Below, piece after piece: positions 49,601 to 61,600 of a stretch of DNA of 64,000 bases. Origin of the DNA: Styela clava. Its lineage: Eukaryota; Chordata; Ascidiacea; Stolidobranchia; Styelidae. A program made the translations under genes and the position numbers. How positions within the stretch are numbered: the stretch's first letter is position 1; every line of letters begins with the position of its first letter. The stretch lies in contig NC_135250.1 in the NCBI RefSeq assembly GCF_964204865.1, forward strand, positions 13,144,001 through 13,208,000. The letters are read 5' to 3'. The notes under the pieces were generated by a model. That model did not search any database and had not been told where the DNA came from. It saw only the letters and a list, made by a program, of their open reading frames with translations.

Positions 49601-52600
49601 CACCAAAAATATTATGGGCTCCTGCTGTACCATCGCAAAAATTTACAGCACAACACAATGTACTGTTACTGCATGGTGGATTTGCCGTCCTGTAGTGTCA
49701 CGCTATATTTTATTATATTTTTTTTATCTACTAAGTAAGTCTTGGGTGTAACTTTACATATTCAATAAAGCAACTGATCGGACAATGAAACAAAACATGT
49801 AGCCGAAAATGTAAAAATATATTGCATCCAACAACTTGCAAAATTTCTGGAATTGTCCTGTAGTGTCACTTGGAATAGCCCATATATTGTTCAATATATG
49901 GGAATACCATTTAGTCTCCTCTGGTTCACTCCTTACATTCATTATGCTTGTTCTATATATTTTAGGCAAAGATTCACTATGTGTACAATCTATGGATGGA
50001 ACATTATCAGTATTTGAAAGCGAGAACTTTGCCTTCACAAGGTTTATTCCAGGTTTTCTTACACCTGGTCCACTAGCATATAACGCAAGAATAGATTCTT
50101 TTATAACAATGTCTTCAAATAGATGCTTGGAAGCCTATAGGTAGGTAGATAATGGATTAAACTTAATAACTAGATTTGAAAATACAAGGGATATACTTTT
50201 TTCTATATACTTAAAACAATGTATTTGAAAGTAGAAAGTCTGATGCTATTACACTTGAATCTTGTAATATATTTATTCACTTTGTTCTAATTGTTCAGCC
50301 ACGTTAACTAATGTTAAGCGTATGTGTCAGAAAAAAAAATATTTTAATTGCAGTAGTTCTTTATTTTATTGTTGCAGTTATCAGGTACTTGCAGTTGCCG
50401 TGGACTCTAATACAAAAGAAGAAAGTCAAAGTGTTACAACTGGAAAACGAATCAATGTAATAAATTTTAGTGCGACTTTTATTTCTGCATTTGACAAAAC
50501 ATGCTCTTGTTTAATCCCTTTATGTTATTTTATAGGCTGATTGGAAACTCAATCTTGGGGAAGGTGCACTTGACATAAGTGTGATTAATATCCCAAACAG
50601 TCCTTCTGTGATAATGATTTTAGGTGAGGTTTTGTACATTCTCATGTCTTTCATTTCATATCGAATATTTCAATAGTACTGTTCTAATTTATATTGAGGA
50701 TTGGATTATTTCATATTCAAAAAGTCGTTTTTATAGAAATCTATCATAGAATTATGGAATTCTCGCTGCTGTAGGGTGCTTTACATAACCGTTGGTCGAT
50801 TTCGGCTTCCTTTGCCATCAAATCCATCTATATGGAATAATCGATTGGTCAACTACTAACATATCAGACATAGGATTGTAATCAGACAAGAAGCCGTGAT
50901 TCGCAATACGATTAGGCATTTTAGCGCCTTTTCTCTCACCCCTACAGATGAATACGAAAATCGTATTTAGGTTCTAATCACAATGTTCTGATTTTTTGCG
51001 AGATGGGCTTTAAATAGTTTCATCTTTTGAACGTGATTTGGATGGAAACAGTATTCCTTACTATAAAATGTTGAATATATGCATTTGCGAGTAATTTTGA
51101 TAAAAAAAATTTTTATTCCACTTGACATTTTATCTATTTGAATATTTTAATTACCTCTTGTTCTTAAAGGTGAAAGAAATCTATTTTGTGTACATGAAAC
51201 TGGGCAGCTTGCTTATATGAAGAAGCTTGACTATAACCCTTCCTGTTTCTATCCATTCATCGTCAGAGGTATATTAAATTGATGTATGATTCTTTCGTTT
51301 TTTGTTGTGAAACAACCAACCAATGTTAACAACTCTATTCACATCCTGTATTATATTTTTTCTTACTATATTTTTCAAAAAACTCTATGAAATCATTCCA
51401 TTTGTATGCAAAATAGCATGCAGGTTTCGATATCAATCCATCCACGTAATTCAGGAAGTTATTACACGTCCGTTATGATATTATAGATTTGAATAATGCT
51501 ATCAATTAAGTTGCTTGCTTCTCATGTGTTTACTGTGGACAATAGTTACTAATTATCATAATAGTGTTTGTCTCGAATTTTCTACGCTATAAACTTCATT
51601 TCTCACACATACAATGATTATATACCATATTACTTCTTAGTTTAGTCTGAATTTAAATTGTATTCTCTTATTTCATATCCCAAAAATGTTAGTTCATAAT
51701 GTTGTCGAAAAAAAGTACGGTAACTTTTTTCATCTCTGGCTGATGGATCAATATTTCTTTTGAGATATAACAGATGGCCACATGGATGTATGCAACCACC
51801 GTGACTCCACTGTGAATTTGTTATTGCCTATGAAATTCATGGAATATGTGTTAATGAGTCATGCTCAGCAATTAAAACTAAACCTTTAATCTGTATGTTT
51901 AGATTATAAATATTGTGATAGTTGATGCTCTATTATGAGAATGGGAAATTTAAATGGCATGTTTTTTTACAGAATCAAGCACAGTCAATTGCATAGTTTG
52001 CACTCACACCAAGCAACTACTACTTTATGAGGGAATCACATTAAAGTGGGCTTCCTTGCTCAGTGATACTCCAGTACAAGTTGCGGTTGGAACAATAGGG
52101 TGATTACATCTCTTCTTTTATATCTATCGTTATTGTTTCTGATTATTTCACAATTCGTGAATTAAAAGTTATCTGTTCAAAATTATTTAAAAAGCGATAG
52201 CAATTGAGATATTTAAAATTTGCCATTATTTACAGTGGAATCCTAGTCTGTTTTAAAATAGTTCCATACAAATATGATCCTTGCTTTAATATATTGTTAT
52301 CTATACTAACTTTATTGCACATGAAGTGGACCAATGGATTGTTTTGTTACAATGTTGTTGTTGTTCTTCTTGGTATTTTTCTTCCTATCATTATGAAAAA
52401 TTGCCTTTCTCTTTAACTACTGGACCAATTGCTTTGAAATTTTCACTTGTTAAATATTGTATTTTTCCCTAGAAGGCTATTCCTTCTTCATTTTGTATAT
52501 TTGAACATAGCTCTCTTGTTTTGATGAATATCTTTGTTCAACTTGACAGAAAAATGCCTGGAATGTTGATCACATTGACTGACCAATGTAATGCAGCTTG

Positions 52601-55600
52601 TTCATATCTTGGAACACATCCATCTGTTTTTAATCTTCCACAATCTGCTGCAAGAGAACCAGACTATGCAACTATTGACCAAGAAATGCAGAAAATAAAT
52701 AATAAAATCAAAGAACTTCACATGAGCAAAGGTGGGTATTTGAATATTTGTACTTCTTATTCCTTTTAAGTCACAAACACTCAACTACCATATATCCTCG
52801 CATATAAGCGGAATTTGTAGTGTGATCAGAGTTATGCGTGTTCAAGCCGACCTCTCAGTTTGGCGATATGTGAGGATATGTCATATACGATATGTCTAAA
52901 AATTATCATCTTGGAGAACTGATCTGGAATTGTTTACACCGATCAGTCTCTATAGATCTGAGAAATTTGTAACACTATGTCATATATCGCTATAGCAAAT
53001 ATCAAATTTCGTAATTGATAATTTCAAATCTTTTGTAAATCATTTTCTAAAACAAAAAGTCTCCATAACAATATAGGTAATTATGTAAAAAGCTGTTAAT
53101 GTTTAAACAGTTGATACTTATATATCAACTATATAGCGGAAATATTCTTTACTTCAAAATACCATTCATAATAGATAATAGCCTGCTATTAATATTGAGA
53201 ATTTTGGTAAATTTGTTTTGGATGGTTTTTTTATGATTATTATCCAGGTGATGCCTTGTCACAAGCAAAAGAATCAGAAGATTTAACTGTAAAATTAAAT
53301 GTGCCTTCTGCAATCGACAAGGTTTCGGTATGTTAGAATGTTGTTTCATAAAATATTCCAATCATCATTAAAAAATTTCTTCATGTGCTTCGTCAAATAT
53401 AGAATTTCAATAATCTTCCTTGATTCTTTTCCAAAATGTAGACAACAACAACAAATTCTACTGTTCATTTTTCAAACTTCATGATTCTCCTTAAACCTCA
53501 TAGAGACTGATGATAGTTTTCATTTTATCATATCAGGTTTCGTCTGAACATGCCACTGTTTCATCAGAGGGAATTGTTCCTTCAATCACAGTACAGGTAA
53601 AAAAATGGTGTCGCGCTTTGGTATGCGATCTCGGTTGTGTGATCTTGGTGATTTTAGTATTATTAACCTAACTAACCCTAATGCAATGAAGAAAGGTTTA
53701 TGGTCAGTAACTGAATTTTATGAGAATGTTTTATGCAATTGAGATCACATTAAAAAGTGAGATCAAAGTAGTTGTATGGCGGCAAGATTGCATACCAAAG
53801 TGGCACCAAATATAATGATTTAGGTCGCTGTTGTTCATAAGATAACCAACTATTCAAATGTTTTTGAAGTAATATTGGTTGGTTGTGGTGACTTTTTTAT
53901 GAGATTGCTATTTTGTGTATTTCAGATTATTTTAAAAGCTACAAGGAGAGTCAAAGATGTATCTATTATGATTCACGTCGATCAGCCTCTAACATGCACT
54001 CAAAAACATATTGCAATACCTGCTATTTGTAAGTAGATGAACTATTGATTCAATTAATGTGCCAAGTATTCATTATTTTTCAATTACTTATGTTTTAATG
54101 TAATTGGTAAATTTACATTTTTGTGATTTGAATTTATTTGAAAATGTATTTTGATTTTAATAAAAGTACAAGGTTGTGAGCAAGTACAAGTAAAGCATAA
54201 AAAGAGAAAAGGATTTTGTCTGATGCGAATCTTGTATTTTAATGAGAAGAAACCATAAAATCTTAAGATAATATCATGTTAATGCGAATTTTGAACATTA
54301 CCAACTTCTTTGATAACCAAACCCAGTTTTAATATATTTATATACATAAACTCTTAATTTTATTAGCTGAAAGTGATCCAACACCATGTGCAACTGTTTC
54401 GTTTTTTCTTTGCAACGAATTTTCTCCTTCTTCATTAGAATTTGAGGTTGTTGTGTATTATCAGCAAAGTGTTACAGGTTAGTATTCCATTTTTGTTTTT
54501 GTTTTTCAATAAAGTGAAATATTTTTAATCAGGGATGTGCGAAACTGCGGGTGTGCAAAACTGCGGCCCACAGGATAAATGTTGCCCACAAGGAATAATT
54601 GTGCGGCCCACTGCCCACATAGAAGTGCCAATTCGAACGGTGTGCGACCTGCAAAGCTAGTTTTTAATTTAATTTGATTTTGTGTATGTGAGTAATTCCA
54701 ATGTCTTTGCACTGAAATTTTTGTGCCTGCAACTACTAGAAAGCTTTTGTTAAATAAAGGTGTGGCCCTGCGACCTCACCCAGTTATTTGTATCTGCCCC
54801 CCCCCTCTCCCCCTGTATTTAAAGGTTGCACTGCACACCCCTGTTTTAAAGAATTTGCCATAATTATTGAAACTTAATTTTAGGTCACCCGAAGGTTGTA
54901 ACAAAAAGTGCACAACTACCTTTGTCTCTTGTATCATGGCCGCATGACCCAATTAAAACTATGGATTCTAAAATTACACTGGAAAGCAACAACCCTTGCA
55001 TGAATCTTCTAGAACTTTTTCCAGGCAAGTAATCCTATTACTATGAATAGGTAATAGGTACTTAGTTAATATGAATAGTTTTCATCTAAGTCAGTAATTG
55101 TGATTCTAACAGACAAGATTACCTTTAATACTTTTGTCATTTAAAATTTAGTTTTCTTTTATAATTTTATCACAATTTCAGAACTCGCTGCGGCAGATGC
55201 AGGCCCAAACTGTGTGGGATTGAGGCTGATTTATGGACCCAGAACTACTATATTGACGTCAAAGTCATCAAGTATGTTTATAGGATATTTTTATATAACA
55301 TTTTCTACAAATTTAGGCTTCAAAATGACATGGAAACGTTAAATTTATTTTAAGCTTTAGCTTGAAAATTTGACTTTAAGAGCCCAGAGAATTTTGGCAT
55401 GTTTTCATTCAATCTCAAGCTCACTGGAATCGGGAGCTAGAATCATATTTACAAGTTGTCTGATTCGGGAATCGAAATTTAAAAAATGTGATATTCAAAT
55501 TCAAAGTTACCATCAGCACTGGGTCGACTAAGCATTCTCAACAGTTAGCATGGTCAAAATTTGGGTCTCGGATAAATGGGAGCTGGATTTGAAGTTAAAA

Positions 55601-58600
55601 CTTAATTCAATTTGGAAGTCTTAGTCGAAATTCCATCTAACCTAAAGTTGGATTTATGTTTGGAATCGTTCAGAATTAAAAGTCTGGTATAAATTTTTCA
55701 GGCTTCCCGGTCCTGGTTAGAAAGTGACTTGATTTTTAATTATGAAACATAAATTAATAAAACAACAAATTGGCTTTATCATTTAACCCATCATTGTATA
55801 ATGTATATTTTGTCAATTTGTTATTTAATTTATTCAGATCGGTACAGAGTGCAAAGCGAATCATATGCAGGATTATGGCTTGTTACTCGTGAATTGGTTA
55901 AAAGATTAGAAAGTTCAGCAACATGTAAACTGACTCATCCTCAGCCAGTAAATTTAGAAGAATTATCACCGATAATTGATAGACATTACCAGGTAGTTTA
56001 TGATCTTTGTTTTATTTTTCGATTACTGGCAATTGCTATTTATTAATTGTTCTCTGCTCCAACATTATGAAAATACTGTTTTCCACATCTTATTTAGCTT
56101 TCAGTTGGGGTATAACCATCCTTTCTATACACCACTTCTCCCAGTATTCTTCAATTGTCCTTATTCTTTATCCTTAGTATCAGTTTTTTTCTCCATAGAA
56201 AACAAGGCTCATTATATAGTAACCAATATCAATGTGAGATTTCCCATGCAGTTCAAAATAATTTAACTATGGAGGAATTAATAATCGTCATATAGCTTAA
56301 CTGTTATATCAAAATAAACCATATTTTGTCGGATGGCCTAATAATACATACCTACATTTTCAACTGGATTTTTGATGCCGTTACGTGTTTTTTGGTAATT
56401 CAAAATTAATTTTATTTTTAATTGTTTAGTTACGAGTATCGAAAGAGAGCGTTCGTCAAATTTTAGATCTTAGAGCAAAACAATTTCGAGCGATTCAGAG
56501 GCGATTACTAACAAGATTTAAAGATAAAACACCAGCCCCATTGAATTGTTTGGATTCGTTATTGGAAGGAACCTACAGACAAGTATTCAGAATTTTTTTG
56601 TGGTGAATGTATATATGAATTTCTTACTGACTTTGATTGACTTTTTTCTTTTTTCTCCGAGATTAATCCTGTTATGAAAACAAATAAAAATTGTAATTAT
56701 AAAGCAATGGTTCCTGAAGTTGATTGACCAGGTGCCAAAATTCAAAGTGGAGGGATATTCGCGGGCTGGGAAAGGGGATTGATCGCCTGCAAGTGCACGA
56801 ACTTGTATATATAATCCTCATTCTGATACATATAATTGAGATACCGGTATAATTGAATTGTTCCGAATAAACACATGCTTAAATTGTGATAGTGACGTAA
56901 CAGTTGGCAGTATGTCAAACGCAAAATTTAAAACAAAGTGTTAAAAAAGTTCGGTGGGCCATATTAATATTACGAAGCACCATTTGATATTATACTATAT
57001 TCAGTTGATATTGAATACTCTTGTGATTATAAATAAAAACGGTGTTGTTTTCAGATTTTAGCACTTGCTGATGCTTGTGAAGAAAATGCTCAAACGTTAC
57101 TCATGTCTAATATTGAACTCTCTTGCGTTTTGAGACTAACAATTTTACTCGCTCGTCTTTGGTTGGAACTCAGTTCTGAAGAGGTTTCACTCCTCGAATC
57201 TGTGTTCTGCGTTCACTTGAGGGACGCTGATATGGTGAGTTGAAGTGTAAACATGAATACTGATGTACCGATGTCATGTTTATATTTATTGAAAAAAAGT
57301 AATAAATGGGTGCGCTAGATTCTGTTGCATTTGTAAGAATTGCATGTTGAAGGTTTTAAGCTTTTAAATTCAATATTTTTCACACTTTTCTGCCATTCAC
57401 TTCAACAAAAGCACTGTGTGATGATTACAAACCAGTAATTTATTCAAATTTTCTCATAGGCAGTTTTCACAAGTACCAGTAATTTTGATTTTCATTAACT
57501 ATATTCCAGAGCAGCGGTTCCCAAACTATGGGTCGCGACCCACTGGTGGGTCGCAAAAGGAATCTTAGTGGGTCGTGAAAAGATGTAGAAAGCTTTGGGT
57601 AATTATTAGGGATGGGACGAGTCCGACATTACAGAGATTCGACGAATCCGAGTAATAGGTCAAGGACTCGAATCCTCCGAGTCCGTGACGTCACAATGTA
57701 AAAGTAGGAAAACACGTTTTTGACCATACTACAGCATCGCACGCTCACAAACATACGTCGTAGCTCATATTTTTTCCCTAATGGCAGATTTTTTTCCTAA
57801 CCTGCAGATAGCTGTTGAATAAATTTAAAAATATATTTTTCTGTTTTTCTGGCAGCCATAATACAATCGTAAACGTGGGTCAATGTGCGCCTTGAAATGG
57901 ATTTCCAGCCCACCACCTTGCGGCTATTTAGAAATTATTACATGTCAATATGAAAAATAAAAAGCTTTTGACTACAATGCTTTCCCATAATTCCAGATAT
58001 TTCTAGCCTCAAATTTACTATGTCGCGTGCGCAAATGGTAAAGAGATGCCACTCGTCGTCAATACAATGCTTGCAATTTAGTAGTTCATGTAAACGTTCT
58101 AAAACGCTCCATGCTTCCCATTGCTTTCTTTTTAGAGAAAGGATTCCACGTAATAAACCCGATTTAAAGAGATATTGATGAGATTCCCCCTTGAGTTGAT
58201 CCTGCGCATGTTTCATATTTATTTACGCGAATCAAAAACTCAAAAATATTGCGCTAACGAATATTTTATTGTGTACCACATGTATACCAAAAAAGATAGA
58301 TAGTTTGAAGGCGACTGACGCATCATTGTTATAAGCTATCAATAGTTTTTAACTTGCGTTATATTATCTGGATATCTGTCGAGAGATATTGTTACATATC
58401 TAATCTTGAATTTCAACTAGTTAAGGTATGTGGTGAGATTTATAGGGGTAAAAGTACAAACATAGGCGCATGTTGTTGGATGCAATATATTTTCACATTT
58501 TCAGCTACATGTTTTGTTTCATTGTCCAATCAGTTGCTTTATTGAATATGTAAAAAATTGCACAAAAGTTACACCCAAGACTTACTTAGTAGATAAAAAA

Positions 58601-61600
58601 AATATAGTGAAATATAGCGTGGCACTACAGGACGGCAAATCCACCATGCACTAACAGTACGTTGTGTCGTGCTGTAAATTTTTGCGATGGTACATTAGGA
58701 GCCCATAATATTTTCTGGTGCAGTAGCTGAACTACCCCTCTATGTATTGCTCAAGTTACTTAATGTAACACTGTAAATCCATGCCAATAATGTGCATATT
58801 GTATGTGACACTACAGGACGTGACACTACAGGACATTTTTCCACTTTGGAATAGCGGCCTCTATCATCTCTTAAAATTCTGGTAATAAATCGTTAAAGGG
58901 GTGAAGAAATGTCCTACAGCACTCCAAACATTCAAACTTTATTAACTTAAATCCAGTGCGTCAATTCCATATGAAAAAACTGTACCACACAATCAAACAC
59001 TTTGTGTCAGGAATCATCACAAACTATGTCAATTATACCAAAATTTCTACATTTCAGGCCATTTTTTATAAACCATCAAAAACCTGGGTGAAATTTTAAA
59101 TTGTTCGATGAAATGAATGTAGTCCAATAAAATTCCAATGTCTTTTGGTATCGAAAATAAAAAAAAATTACTTTCACTACACTTTTTAAAAAATTGATGG
59201 AATTCAACTTTTGCTTGGAATGGCCCAGTAATTATACTGGTTATTAGGATCGGTGGCGACTCGCATGGTTCCATTACATTTGAACCCACGTACATTTGAA
59301 CCCATGACAATTGCACCTGTATGCTATTGCACTTATGGAATTTTTTTTGTTTCACGGATAGTTAAACCCATACTAACCCTAACCCATGGGTTTTAGTTAT
59401 AGATTGAACCCGTGGATATACGCATGGGTTCAAATGTACATGGGTTCAAATGTACGGTCACCGACTCGCATGCATAAATCTTCAAAAAAAAAAAAATTAA
59501 ATTGAATTTAAATTCTAATCTGTGAAATTTTTCTTTTTATCATCTTCTCAAAGGAACGAAAATTTGCTACACAAAGAATATCCATGTGGCTTTTTTACGC
59601 ATAGCAGTTTTGTACACTGCACAGCACTTCTTACCGCGTTTCCCCAAAATTTAGACAGGATTTAGATTTATTTTCTTTTGAAGAATAACACTGTTTATTT
59701 TTGGAAGAGGTCTTTTGTGTTCATTTATCAAAAATAAAATTACATTGTAGAAAATCACAAGATTTTTTACTAAACATTATATAAAAACCGACATCCATTA
59801 TTTTTATTTGTATTTCTTATACAAAAATCAAGTGACAAATATCATAATTGTGATATCACACAATCTTGAATAGTGGTGTGATCTTCACCTTACCTCAGGC
59901 CAATGAACCTTTCCTATCCCACACATTTTAAATTTATTTTAAGGGTAGGGCTTAATTAAAATCCTTTTGAAAATTCAAATTAATATCTTATTTTCAGGTC
60001 AGGTCTTATTTTCGAGGAAACACGGTAGTTTTGCAATGATTAGCCATTGCTGTCTTATGCCATAAAAAAAACAAAAGAAAATTTAATTAAAGTTAAGTGG
60101 GTCGCCATAAGCTGTGGTAATAAATAGTGGGTCCCAACTCTAAAAAGTTTGGGAACCACTGTTCCAGAGCATTCTTTTTTTCACAGGGATGGGAGGAAAC
60201 AGTAGAGTGTTCAGTTTCTAAGTTGATTCGCACTGTTCTATCCAAAGGTGGTAAAGACTCTTTCAGTGCAAGTATGCCTCCGTCTAAAACAACATTGGAG
60301 CTACCTGATGACGTCAGTAAGGTGAATTATGACATCATATGAAACTCTTTTTAGTCTTGAGTCCTTCAGTATTACAAAAGTATTTTATTGAGAAATTGAT
60401 GCTCCACTGAGCTTATTCCATAGAAGAAGTCATTTTATTTATTGAAAAATTCTTCCAAGAGTTTTTGATAATCATTGTCTATTATTTAATGGCTAACGTC
60501 TACACATACAGTGTAGGGGAAGTTCCTGCTTAAAATTTCTTTGCTAAGGTGTTTACCGAAAGCACTGCCCTCACCTAGCAATGTTGAACAAAATTATTTT
60601 AAATCAGCTGATATCATCTTTCATGAATACAAGCTTATAAATATATCATCTTTATATTCCTGCTGATTCGTGAATCTTCTACCATATATCTCTCTGCTTT
60701 TTAGTTATGGTATAAGGTATTATAGCCTTACTTTAAACAAAGTTGCTTAAACAGATCCAAAATATTTTAATATCTTCATTTTAGATCAAAAAGTACATAG
60801 GAATCTTTTTTGATCATCTTTCCAAGGGAGCAAGATTAATCCCTCAATCCAGCTCTAAAAGTATAAACAGAAATACAGGCCCAATTTCTAACAGTGAGTG
60901 ATTGTTTTATTTTTATGGAATGCATATTTGTGTTTATTTACATTTACTGACAATCGTTATCAAATGGAGATTCGAATTCTATTTTTGTAAATTTATCCAG
61001 TTTCTATAAGCAAATCAAAGGATAGTTCACCACAGCCATTGATGTCTAAAAGGGGTCAACCTCCACCCATTGCAAGAGGTGTAAGTGATGATTATTCAGC
61101 AATATTGGAAGAAGATGAATCAGCAATAATTGATGACATTATGAAGTGAGATGCAGTAGTATATATAAATTGATAATCTGATAATGTAATCTTCAATTAA
61201 TTCTAAATAATAATAGCTTGAAATTGTCTTGTAAAGTAAAATTATAATAGGTAATTTTAATTATCTAAGGCAGGCCACATCCGGCTTGCTGCAAATTTTC
61301 ATCCGGCCTGCGAGCAAGCTTTTAGATTTAGACACTTTCTTTTTTCTTGATAATGAAGAAGTCAGTAATAACGTTCGACAAATTTTTTTTAAATTGCCGA
61401 TGGTTTTCGTCAGCTCGAGGTGACTCCTCAAATCACAAATTTCCCTCAACATATATTTGTCTTGTATACTGTGGAACTATTGAGACTGTGGAACCATTGA
61501 GAAAAACGAGTTATTATTGATCATCGGCGACGAGATGCTAAAGATAAATAAAGGAGTGAATCGGCAAGCAACTTAAATCTAGAGCGCCAATATAAAATAC

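Larger units (their letters stand above)
57512..60161. mobile_element. Composite hAT insertion (2.65 kb) in BBS9 intron 18
   Basis: The outer ends CAGCGGTTCCCAAACT and AGTTTGGGAACCACTG are inverted, flanked by perfect 8-bp duplications TTCCAGAG (57504-57511 and 60162-60169). Inside lie a truncated inverted copy of the 47301 element (57607-58472), a truncated inverted copy of the 49129 element (58473-59227) and a small palindromic element (59265-59460). The right target duplication ends 17 bases before exon 19. Confidence 0.9.

Noticed and set aside
49836-50144. Long open frame starting upstream of BBS9 exon 4, considered as a longer exon
   Set aside because: The first part is transposon and intron sequence; similarity to BBS9 begins exactly after the AG at 49965.
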